From Symsagittifera roscoffensis (lineage: Eukaryota; Xenacoelomorpha; Acoela; Convolutidae), in the NCBI RefSeq assembly GCF_963678635.1, contig NC_087070.1, positions 39,232,397-39,296,396 of the forward strand: a stretch of 64,000 nucleotides of DNA, read 5' to 3'. The stretch's first letter is position 1. Every line of letters starts with the position of its first letter. The notes below the pieces were generated by a model, which saw only the letters and a program-made list of their open reading frames with translations, was not told where the DNA came from and made no database searches. Of the stretch, positions 11,129 to 23,100 are shown piece by piece. A program made the translations under genes and the position numbers.

Positions 11129-14100
11129 GAGGGAGAGAGGAGGGTATACTCTAATAACCAAAGCCAAAATAAATAGACGGAATATTTTTTTCGGATTGTT
11201 GTTTCTCTTTCAGAAAAATTTCAACTTACTGACTAGTCATCTTGACAGAATTTCACTTGTGATTAGCTTTTGCTTAGTTATGAGGATTTGAAATTTGCCA
11301 CTTTGGTATAATTAATTAAGGTGCAATACATTTTGTGCTATTAACGTGTTAGCTACGATCCCATTCGGATCAGACTTGCAGCAAATTGAATTCAAGCACG
11401 ATATTTGTTCTAACTATCACAATTTTTTATGCTTAATATATAATTTTGTAGGTTAAAGCGACCGGAAGATGATTTTAAAAAAATCAAAATTAAAATAGAA
11501 TTATCAATTTTTTGAAAGCTCCATGATTTTTGGAGTCAATCTCTACTATATTGACGTTACAGGGTGTCGCCCCGATACAAGCAGTGTTGTTTAACTTGGA
11601 ACAATTTGATCCGTCGCTTACGGTGTTTTGAAAACGCAATACTTATTGCTTTAATTATCTCAAATTGGCCAAACTAACAATTTTCAAACCCCCATAACTG
11701 TACGAAAAATGATCACAGGTGAATGTTTTTTCAACATTCGGGCAACAATATTTTTCGAATGGTACTGATAATTCCGTCAAAAACTTTTGAAAACTGACTG
11801 ACCAAAAAACCACCCGAAGCTTAAAGATTCGTCACTTTCTTCGAAAGTCAGAACAATTAAACTATTGGATAAAAAAAATAGTACTGACCTGGTCTAACGA
11901 CTTGTTGCTCTTCCTCCTCTTCGTGTTCCAACTCTCGTTCTTGTTCCTCGTCAAACAGATCGGCGAACACTTCCTTTCCCGGAATTAATTCCTCGCATTT
12001 TGCCACGAGACTCTTGCGAAAGGCCTTGCACGTCTCACTGTATTCGTGATCTGGGGTCAGAAACTTGGCAGTGCGATCGGATATTAATTTAGACAGAGTT
12101 GATTTTTCTCTGTAGTTTCCGTACAGTTTTCTCAGTTCAGTAACTTCTTTTTGAACGACGTCAAGTCCGTAACGTTGCAACGAACTGCTGTCGACTTCAT
12201 TTGAATTGTGTCGGTCGTAAGCACACATTTTGCGCAATTGATCTGTTCCTTGATTGGCCCAGTGAGCCAGTCCATCTTTGACCTGTTTTTTACTATTTCC
12301 AAACACCCATGAAATTACTTTACCAACCTCTGATATTCCATCAGCGAGACAAGAACTCAGAGATTGTATCTCAAGGTCAACTTCATAAGATGCAAAGAAA
12401 GCTAGACTGTGACCGCAGCCCAGCAACCGCATCCGCATACACGCTTGGGCCAACTTGTCCTTCGCCAGACCCTTTCCTAGAGTAACAGCCGCTTTCGTTC
12501 CACTTGGAAACTGCAAGTCCGTTCCACGGGTGTGAACATCGTCCAGATAAATGATGCACGAACTGAGTTTTTCAGCATAGGGCGAGAGGTGAAATCGGGT
12601 AACGAAACCTTTTCGGTCACGCACCATCATGTTATCCTTGTCGTCGAAAAAAATCCCTGCTTCGATTTCTACGTCTGACGTTTTCGACATCCAGAGACGG
12701 ATAAATTCTGCATTTTGCATCAAAATCAAAGCTCCAGGGTCCAAAATGACCTTGATTTTGCAATCACTTTGTTCAATAATGAAATTTAGAATTTCGGGAC
12801 CAGTCGCTCCATGTTTTAGAGCCCAATAGAATTGGTTCTCGGGTTTAAGCATATTATGCATAACGAGGGCATTCGTTCCCTGCAGAGAGGCTAAGTCGCA
12901 CTGTTCTATTGTGAGAGGCAGTAGCAATTGGGTTTCATTAGTGCCACTGAATCCCGTCACTAGGTTTCCATTATCACTACACAAATCCCAGCCGGTGGTG
13001 GAAAGCTTTTTAGGGAATTGTTTAGCTTCTTGAGGGTAGACCAAGTGTACAAGCCAGAAGTCGACTACTAGAACGTGCTTGTGAAACAGATCATACAACG
13101 TACGCAATTGAATCTTGTCCGATACGTTGACACTGCTGAAGCTTTTCAATTCGTCTGGCAGGTAGTCAGGATGGCAGAACGCAACCCATTCCGCATATAT
13201 GGCAGTTGCCACACTTATTTCCATGTAAGTCAGTTTCCACATAATTTCCTCGAATCCTTTTTCTGGGATCCCTTGATAGTAATAGGTCAACTGTGTCAAG
13301 GCCAGCGCCACGTCCGGGTGGCCAAAATCAGTTTTATCCGCCGCTACATCTTTTGCCCGAAACGGAACCGCCATGTTGCGGTGTCTCCCTGTGCCGTAGT
13401 TTACCCGGTGTCGCAAAGTCAGACAGTGCTGCAGGATTTTCAGGCCGAAAAATCCTCGAAGAAGAAACAGGACGTGAGGAACATCAGAATCGCCAAGAAT
13501 CACTCCCAAGTTTTCAGTCTGATTTATTTCCAGTTTATCCGCCATTATGTAGTCTTTCACGTGTGCTTTTTGATCAGCAGTCAATGGCTTCAAATCAGCT
13601 TCAGTACTGCCTTTGAGAAAATCGTCTAGAATCAGATGACTGATTTTCAGAAAAGACTCCGAATCTTTGTCGAGAAGACGGAAAACGTTGAATTGGTGCT
13701 TAGTCTCGTTTCTTTCTTGGCTGATCATAACATGCTCTGAGCCGCATTTGTCAAATATCGAACCTGCATATTTTTTCAGGGTTCTCAATATGCTTTGGAG
13801 AACTATCCAACGTTGGTTGTTTCCATCCAGCCCAATTTGGGATCCCATCGTGTAAATTAACTGTCTCTTAACCGACAAAATATCATCGCTTTCGTCCAAA
13901 ACATTTCTAACTATCTCTTCATACAAAATTGAAAGGCCATGATAGCTTTTAGTTTGATCTCCATTGTCTTTGATGTAGACTTCCAAAGCCTTCAGTTGCA
14001 TTGACATCATTTGTTCAGGAGTACTAACCAAAAAGCCTCTTTGTTTTTTGTGTTCTTTGAGATACTCTGAGAGGTGATTTATTTGATCGCACGTTAGCTC

Positions 14101-17100
14101 AAGATCTCTACAGAACGGCAGTCGAAGCAGACGCATGCCAAGAATGTTTCCCAACTTCGAGGACAAAGATTGTGAATTAGTGGGGTACAGTGAACTTAGA
14201 ACTACGACTTGGGGACAAAATCCTTCTTTCCGTGAAATAGATGCCACCAACATAGGAACAATGACACTGGATTTTCCCTCACCCATGTTTAATTGCATCA
14301 CTGCGTTTTTCTCGCTAGGAGGCTCAAACATCTGCAGGGCGATTTCGACTTGTTCGGGTCGGATTATGAAGTTTCCTTCAGCTTCGAGAATCAACCACTC
14401 CACGAAGTATCGAGGAACCCAGTTGGTATGACCAACATTTTTCCACTCACGTTCTAGATACACCGTTTTTCCGCTCTCGAGGTGCTGTAAACATCGTTCC
14501 AACCGTTGCTTTTCGGTCCATCTAATCACTAGAGCTCCTAAGAGGTCTTTCCAGTCGTATTCATTTTCCACCAACTTTCTTTTGAAGAGATGCGGAACCA
14601 GCTCCAACGGCGAGTCTCTAAACACCAATCCAGATTTATGCAGCGCTACGTTCACAAACTCATTTTCTGTTGGCAGTAAAATATCCATCATGGCATTTTC
14701 CACTTCAGATATTTTTTCAATCGAATTTTTTAAGTTCTCTTCGAGTTGAATACGACCTGGCATGATTAGTTTGGAAGTATTTTTTTTGTCATTGAAAGTC
14801 TTCCAACTTTCTTCTAAACGCTTTTTGAAGTCTTGGCTGACGGCGTCTTCGGCTTCGAACCCCCCGACCAGTTCAACGATGTCTTCGTCCAAATTTTCAG
14901 AGCTTTCTACATCGGTTATCTCTACGTCAAGATTTTTAACGTCGTGTAGCTGCACAAAAGGCCGTATAAGGTCCTCATAATTCGCAGGACCGGTCTCAAA
15001 TTTGAGCTTTTGCTTCAAATCGATTCTTTTACTAAAATTTACTTTTTGATCAAACTCAGCTACAAAGTTGGGAAATTTAATCAAAATTTCTTTGTTTTTG
15101 TTATCTTCAAGGATTTTTTCTATAGCGCTTTCCACTTTTTTCAAGAACTCGAACAACATTTTGTTAGTATATCGGTTGTAGAACAAAACCGAGAGCTTTT
15201 CTGTAGCCGCGTCTTTATCAAGAAATTCATAATATCCCTGAAATTGGAACTTAATATCTGGCCAGGCTTTCATAGCCAATGAAACTGCTCGTTTTAGTTC
15301 CTCAGCTTTTTTTTCATTTAAGTAAATTTCCGCTTTTCTTCTTTCTTCATCAAAATTCTCTTTAAATGTTTCCAGTTGTCTTTCCGCATACGTGAATTTT
15401 TTGCTAAGGTAATCATCAATTAATGCATTTGTCTCCTTGAAAAAGCGCTTAACTATGTCCCTGACTTCGCTTTCTACAATATTAGTTTTCGGCAGGTCTT
15501 GATAAAACGGATAATCAGGAGGATCTAATGTCTGGAAATTGCTGAAATGTTCCGATATCACGAGAAACGAAACCATGTATTTAAAGTCCAGCAACTGTTC
15601 GTATGCGAGAAACGATGTCAGTGTATACAACAAGTCTCTTTTTTCATCGCCTTTGCGAGCTAAGTCGTACAGATCCAGCATGCACTCTTTCTTAAATGTC
15701 AATGCTTTCCAGATACTCAAGTCCCGATGGTCCATAAAACTTGCTGTTCTAAAGCCATGCATGTCATTTAAACTGTTCGCCCATGCACTCAAGGAGTATT
15801 CTTCGACATACCGGGATTCTGAATTCCTGAGATATTGTATCGATGCTATGTTTCGAACTTCTTCAATGACTGCTTCTTCTTTAAACATAATTTTTGTATT
15901 ATGCACAATACTGTCTGCTTTTGCGACCTTCAGCTTTGAGTTTTTAATGTTCAGAGGGTAAACTTTGTCTCGGAGCTTCTGCATCGCCTGTTCTGCCAGA
16001 AGGATCGAAACTGTCTCTTTTCCTGGATCTGAGCTGTTTTCTTTTGTTCTTTCTAGATTTGGCAGCATGTACTTCAACTTCTGACTGTGAATCTGCAAGT
16101 TGACACACTGCAATTTAAGGGACTCCAATGTACACATAGAATACGGCGGGATTCGAGGGTAAACTTCAATTTCACCTTTTGTTACTCCGCGAGTGACTCT
16201 AAACTTTCTCTCGCGACAACACCCTTGGAGAGTTTTCAAGATTTGAAGGGACCTCGGATCCAGCGGCGTGCAGGAGTGACTTCGACCCTTGTTCAGGATC
16301 TGCATGCTCATTTCAAATCCTGTTAGTTTCGTAAACGGGTCAGGCAGGGGGTACGATGTTTTCACGTGTAACATGGCAAGATACAGGTTCGCTTCATCAC
16401 TTGATGGCGGTGAAAGTTGTTTGAAGTTTTCGTCCACATTGTATGCAAAATACGATGGATTGTGAAAAGACTCCTGGTTTACTTCAATTCGCACATGCTT
16501 GAAACGGAATGATTCGATTATGTCGCTATGGGGAATAATTAACTTTTTCCTGGTTCCAGAGCCAACGGAATCAAGGACAATGCAACTCCTTAAACCAATT
16601 AAAGTTCCCAGATAATCAGAGTCAGCGAGTTTGAAGCCAGGAAACTCAAGGGGGCTTATTTGAGAAAAGTTTCCAGATATTGAAAAGGATATCCTGTGTC
16701 TGGGAAGTTTAATTGTCAACGTTTTGTTTTCAGGGAGCAGAAATAGGTGTATGTGATCACGCTTTTCTATTCGGTCTAGTTTCAAACGGAGCATTTTATC
16801 AAATATATCACTATGCATGCCGATCATTAAAGAGGCGTCGTGGGCATCAATCAGCTCCCAAGCATGTTGTTGTTTCTCTTCGATTCTGTAGGTCGGAGGT
16901 GAATTCGAGGAGAAAACATTCTGACATCTGAACTCAATGTATTTCGAGTTTTCTTCGTTGTCTTCCAGCCAGTGACTGAACTGGCATAACTCGTAAGGCA
17001 AGTGGTTTTTCAAAAGGATCTCGGGCAAATAATACAGTCTTTTTGAGGCTATCCGTTTTGTGATTAGGAGAATGCTATTCATCATAAGGAACTGGTAGCA

Positions 17101-20100
17101 AGCTCCGTCTATTTCATTTGTAGTCACGAAGCTTCCAGGGTAATCACCAGGAGCTACGGTCAAGTTTGCAGAGCCAAAGATCCGTTGGTAAAATGTGTGT
17201 GACCTAATATCCGTTGGAAGACGTTTCACGGGATCGCCATTCACTAGAAAGGTTCCAGTAAGGATGTTCACACACATGTGCTCTCCATGATTCAGATCTG
17301 TTTTCATCCACGGAGAAGCCTCCGGAACAGATGCCCAATCGGCTCCAACCTCTTCACCCGAAAGGGCGAGATGTTGGTATTGATAACACGCAAACTGTTG
17401 AATGGTTTCTGAATTGGCTTCCAAAATTGATTTTAGAGCGTTCTCGATCCGAAGGCCTGTCAACCAACATTTCTGCACAAGGTTCTTTATAAAAAGCGAT
17501 GTCTTGTTGTTCATTACGACGTTGTCAGACACATTGTTTTGAACTATCATCCAAGTTGTTGCGTGATCTGCACAATTGAGGACCAACTGTACGTTCACAT
17601 TGCTCACGAAAAATGTACTGGCTATAGTTAGACTGATTTGGACCAGTTTAATTTTTAACGGTGACTCGTCAACACCACGGACTTTAAGAGACTCTATCTT
17701 GTTTTTAACTTTTCTCACCCAGTCCAAACCAATTTTTCGGCAGCGAAACAGAAATGTTGAAATTACATCCTTGCTTTCTGAGAATTCAAGCAAACGACAG
17801 CCAAATGTTACCAAGCATAGAAGAGACAAATTTTTGTCCCAATTTTCTTGGATAGAGTCAAGCTGAACTTCCAGGACTTTCAGAATGTCGCGGACAAAGT
17901 CTTCGTCTAGTAACTCTCGATGTTGAAGCCTAGCACTGTTCCCTCTGGGATCATCAACGCGGCAATAGGCGTTTGACTGATCCTTCGCATCCCGACTCTT
18001 AGATTCACTCTCTGATAATTGTTTCCCAGTTTCCCAGAGAACCTGACAGACTAAAGACAATACACCTTCAAAATGCCAGGAGAGAGCGTTACTTTTGAAA
18101 GCTGCGACTAGGTTCCGAATCTGAGTTCGGTTGCCCGCCCGAGTACTGCCGAACACTCGAAACTCTTTCAGTGAGATTTCAGCCGGACAGTCAGATTGTC
18201 TGCAGATCACTTCATTGTCACTGTGCAAATTAGAGTCAATTGTCCATTGCAGGCACTTGTACACTCCCTTCGCTTCCATTGTGCACTTTTTTTGAAGTTC
18301 TTGTAAGAAAGAACGATTGTTTTCGTAATCCACGCTTAAATGTTTTCCTTCTATAGGAATAATTGTATTTGAGTTAGCTTTTACAAAACCCAAACCTAAA
18401 TCATTTTGGTTTTCAATTATGAATTGTTCGCCACTAGGGGAGTTCTGTGGATGCATGGGATCAGGGCGGTAGTTGAAGTCAGTCGAGCTCATCAAGGTCA
18501 CCTGCTCAGAGAGAGAAACAGGATAGCTAGAACTTCTGTGGGAGCGAAGATCGCTGTGGTTGGACCAAACAGCTCGCTGTCCGTTCACGCGCTCAAATAT
18601 CCAGTATGTCAACACTTCATTCTTGAGGAACAGAATAGCGGATCGTAATACGCGAACTTCATTTGGACAATGTAGTTCAAATACGACTGCATATTGGCCT
18701 TCTATATTGGGCGGAAACGGATTACGGTAGCGACTGACGCTTATTTGATTAGCCTCTTTATTCAAGCGGCACTTATAACAGCTACGACTGTGAACCTCAT
18801 CGGTGTACCAGTTTCCATAGTAGCTACGCCTTTGAACTTGTACAAACTCGCACTGTCTTCGACCCGCCTGTTTTGTTAAGTCTTGATAACGCCTGTATTC
18901 CCTTTCAACTTCATCCCTTTTCACCATTTTCGCCCATTTAACTTTTTCGAGAATTGTTTCGCGTGTATTTTGCATAGTCGAATTGGATCTTGCGTACCGC
19001 ACGTCCAGAGAATTGGGGTTCGTTGGGTCACCCATCAACATAACGGGATCTTGCCCTTTGAATCTTGTTTTCAAGTGGTTCTCAACTATTCGCAGTTGAC
19101 TCAGCTGGTCTTGCAAAGGTAACAATAAGTGATTCATTATGGTGGTGTCTATATCCAGACCATGGTCTAGTATCATCCGGTTCATAAGACACGCTTGTTT
19201 GTCGAGAATCACGAGGAACGAACAACATGTGAGTAACATCACACTATACAATTCAGGGTTCCCTCTGTACACATTAGATGCCAACTTAAAATAACTCTTC
19301 AAACACGCAAACACTTCGTCCATTGTTGCATGAACACTCTCAGCCGAAGCCTGACAATGAGTCATTGCCCATATTTCGTTATCGTACAAAGCCTGAATTT
19401 GGGAAAAATCCAGGAGATTCACGTCTGAAGTGGAAACGTCCGCTACTTTTTTCAAAGTTTTGTTCGGCAGTCGTACAATTTTTTCATCCAGTAAGCTAGG
19501 GCTGAACGATCCTCCACGCATGCTCTGAATCGAATACAAAACATATTATAGATTCAGTTCCAATTCAACAGAGCAAGACAACTCTCGCGCAGTTTTTGCG
19601 ACAGGGATTTAGAGGGGTATCTAAACTAGCCGAAGTATTAACCAGCTACAATATAAACCACCCAAAAATACGCAATAAGAATTTAACAGCTATGCAACAA
19701 TTATGCAAGAAATACTTAAGTCATGCAACTCTCATTCATTATGACGTAACTTTTCGGCTGTCGCTGGCTAATATGCTCTGCACATTTCCAGCTGATTGAC
19801 ACTACTTCAGCTTGGTTAATTACTCTCGAATTCAAAGGAAAGAAATCAAAAGGAAAGAAATCGAAAGGAATGATTTGGTGGTTAGCTGTTCTTAATAGTT
19901 AATGCTGCTGGCCCCCTTGATCAGTGCTCTTTTCGCTGTATCCTCGTTTCCCTTGGCAACAACACAGTATCAATGATGAATTAAGCATTAAATGGATCCA
20001 GAAACAGAAACGCCTACAATTGGCCGACATATAATTTAATATTTCAATCAAAGGAATGGATCTGCGATAATTCAGATTACTGCCTTCCGCAGTTTCACTT

Positions 20101-23100
20101 GCCCCGAACTGTATTACTTTTCACAGTGGTCTCCAATTCTGGAGAACGGTTCCCGATTTCTGAACGCACTGAAAAATTTACTAGCCCGATAAATCAATTA
20201 CTTTCGCGAAGCTTTTTCTTTTAGGCTTTTCGTAACTTTTTCCAACTCTTACTCGAGTTATCTGTCTCAGAGTTCTTATCTTTCTCTCTCTTTGATAATC
20301 AACTATCTATTGCTTCGCTATAATTGTTCTCTCTAGCTCAGAGAGCCAATTAATTCTAAACACTAGCAATAATCGTTCTACAACTTACAACAAGAAGCCA
20401 ACTGCTCTCGCTGGAAGCTAATTTTGTTCTATAATTAACAACGAGAACCCAACTACACTCAATAGTAGCTATTTTTATTCTATGACTAACAACGAGAACC
20501 CAGCTACTCTCACTGGTAGCCAGTTTTTTTCTATAATTAACAACGAGAACCCAACTACTCTCAACAGTAGCTATTTTTATTCTATACCTGACAACGAGAA
20601 CCCAGCTACTCTCAATGGTAGCCAATTTTTTTCTATAACTAACACCGAGAACCCAACTACTTTCACAAGTAGCTAATTTTGTTGAACCATAAGGTAGCTT
20701 ATTTGTTATGCTCTATGTGTTTTTCCATTTGAGTTTCAATTATGGTTAGGGTTATAATCGTCCCTATAAGTCCTGACATTTATTTCGGTAACCTTCTTTT
20801 CGCAAAGTTTTAACTGACTCCTTCCTCTGACGACACTAGGCCTATATTCCAAGGTCATTATAGGTATCTCTCATTAAGTTGTGCCAACGATGAGTCCAAT
20901 TTCACCTCTATAACAAGTGATGTTCAGCTAACCAATCTCCCAAGGTTTTTATTTAATTATCACATTAACGTTCCGACCTCCCGGGGGTAGGGAGCGACCC
21001 TTTTTTATGGGTCGCTAACTCATTTCAAGCATCTAAAAAGCCCATCTAGACTCTCTTCCAATCTCGACCTTCTGGATATCAGGGGAACTTTATTCGCTAA
21101 TTAGGGTCAAGTCGTGCCAAAAAGTCATCTACGGGGAGCTAAGTAAGTATCCCGTCAGTTCATTTTTACTTAGGATACCTACTTCCCATGCCATGCTCCT
21201 ATTACTGCCAATTTTCTTCTAGGACTACTTTTCTTTAGTCTGGTTGCTATTCAAAAATTAGCGCGTTCGCCAAGCATAGTTGAACCCAAAGTTTGCCAAG
21301 TCCACTTTGTTTAACTCCACTAATTCAATATCAAAATAAAAAAACTATGTCCCTTTTAGCTTCTGTTTCAGTTCCCAATAGATGTGTTCCCTCCCAGTTA
21401 CAAGTCAGGTGATCGCTTACCATTTCCATATTGAGGTTTAGAATTACATAGGGATGCTACCTACCAAATTTCATTCATATCTTGTTTATTCTTCCCACGT
21501 TATCCCATTTCTAAAGTCCATTATCACTTTTCCCGGGAAAAGGCTATTAATATCAAAAGGAGCCGTTGGATGGGTTTTACTCACAAGATTTTTTTTGGAT
21601 GTTGGTGCCTAGTGTCTATTGCCGCCACAAATCAAAAGGGCCCCTCTCATTATTTTGCATCAATTGCCTTTTTCTGGTCTAAGGGGTGGTTTTCCTGAGT
21701 ACGAATAACTTCCGGTCCAACCGTCCGATTTGGTTCAAAATTTAAAACATGATATAACTTGTCACTACCTATGATATACCAAAGTTTTGGCCTCCTGTGT
21801 TGAGTGGTTGCCGCGAAATGACTTCCGGAAGTCGCGCTGGGGACTATTTACACAGGGCATAACACCGGAAGTAGGGGGACTATTTACACAGGGCATAACA
21901 CCGGAAGTAGGGGTCCAGCGGAGTCTAGGGTTAGGTTTTCCTCAACCAGGTCTACAACATTCTAAATTTTAGTTCCATTCCAACCGCTAGTTACCGAGTT
22001 CTGATAGGGCTATTTCACTTTTCCCAAGGGAGTCCGAGGGGTCCGGATTTTAGCATGCCCGTGTCAAATCGTCTTTAGTATCCGTCCTATGAGTTTCATA
22101 AGACAAGGTTACTTAGTTTCCATTGGGGGGGGGGGTATCACAACTTACTTCACTTGGGTTTTCAGCCATAGGAGGAACTAATTCTTTCAAGATTCGACGA
22201 ATTCTGTAGATTGGTCAATTTTTTGCTTTTCTTGTGAAATCGATTAGTTAATACCGAGCTACCTAAAACTCATTAGCCTTCACTACACTGCATGCATTTC
22301 TCAAAAACCAAATGATGAAATTGGCCTGTTAATGTAATGTAAGTGGATTTTTGCTGACTTAAAAAACACGGAGAAAACGAATTTCTTGAATATTTTCGAG
22401 GAATTAATTCAGATTTCAAACAAATCAACTCCTTCCAGTTTTTCAACTGATCAAAAATTGTCATTTGGTGGAATGAAAAAAAAACTGACATTTCTGAAAA
22501 TTTCAATGAGTCCTATAGAATTGTTTCAAACTTTGTTTCAACAGTAGTGTAGTTCTCTAGGGTCAGCAAATGCATAATCAGCCTGACAGGAGCTCAGCAA
22601 AATTGGCAGTTTCTCAGTCTCTTAGTTACTTCCACGTGAAAAAAAAAACTACGAATATTATTCGGAACTTTCCCAAAACCAATTGAACCAAAAACTTTTT
22701 TAAACTCTTTTTAAGAAATTCAAAAGCATTTTTGCATCAAAAACAAAAAACCCAAGTGCTTCGAGCCGACAAAATAGGTATTTTTAACTTGAAAAATGGC
22801 TGCATGGAGAGTTTGATTGATTGATTGATACAACTTTTTTCTGCTGTTTTCGAAAAAAAATGTTTTTCAAAATTTACTTAAAGTGATTTGTAAGTTACTC
22901 TTTGCTTAATTTTTTTAAAAATCGATTAATTTTAATTTTGCGTAAAATTCGAATGAAACAAATAAAAAAAGTTTTTAAAAATAAAATTGGTCTCTCTTAT
23001 TTGGATTTAGTGTCAACAACACTAAACTCTATATACCATTGATTTTTGGCGTAAAATTCAGATATTTTTAAGCTACACAGCTGTTTTTCAAGGCAATTCA

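Noticed and set aside
10298-11291. Long frames (up to 289 codons) of Ser/Leu or Arg/Glu repeats
   Set aside because: They are direct translation of the GA/CT microsatellite in several frames and on both strands.
12629-19122. Many plus-strand frames opposite the 7.6-kb exon
   Set aside because: They are shadows of the conserved minus-strand exon; none has motifs of its own.
19525-19539. ATG at 19539 as an independent start for a 2,560-residue protein
   Set aside because: A phase-matched acceptor lies just downstream and the family's N-terminal domain is encoded by upstream exons.
20356-20676. Repetitive protein with a WVLVV-type repeat
   Set aside because: It comes from the 51-bp minisatellite, whose period is a multiple of three. 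It is inside an intron and both strands are open.
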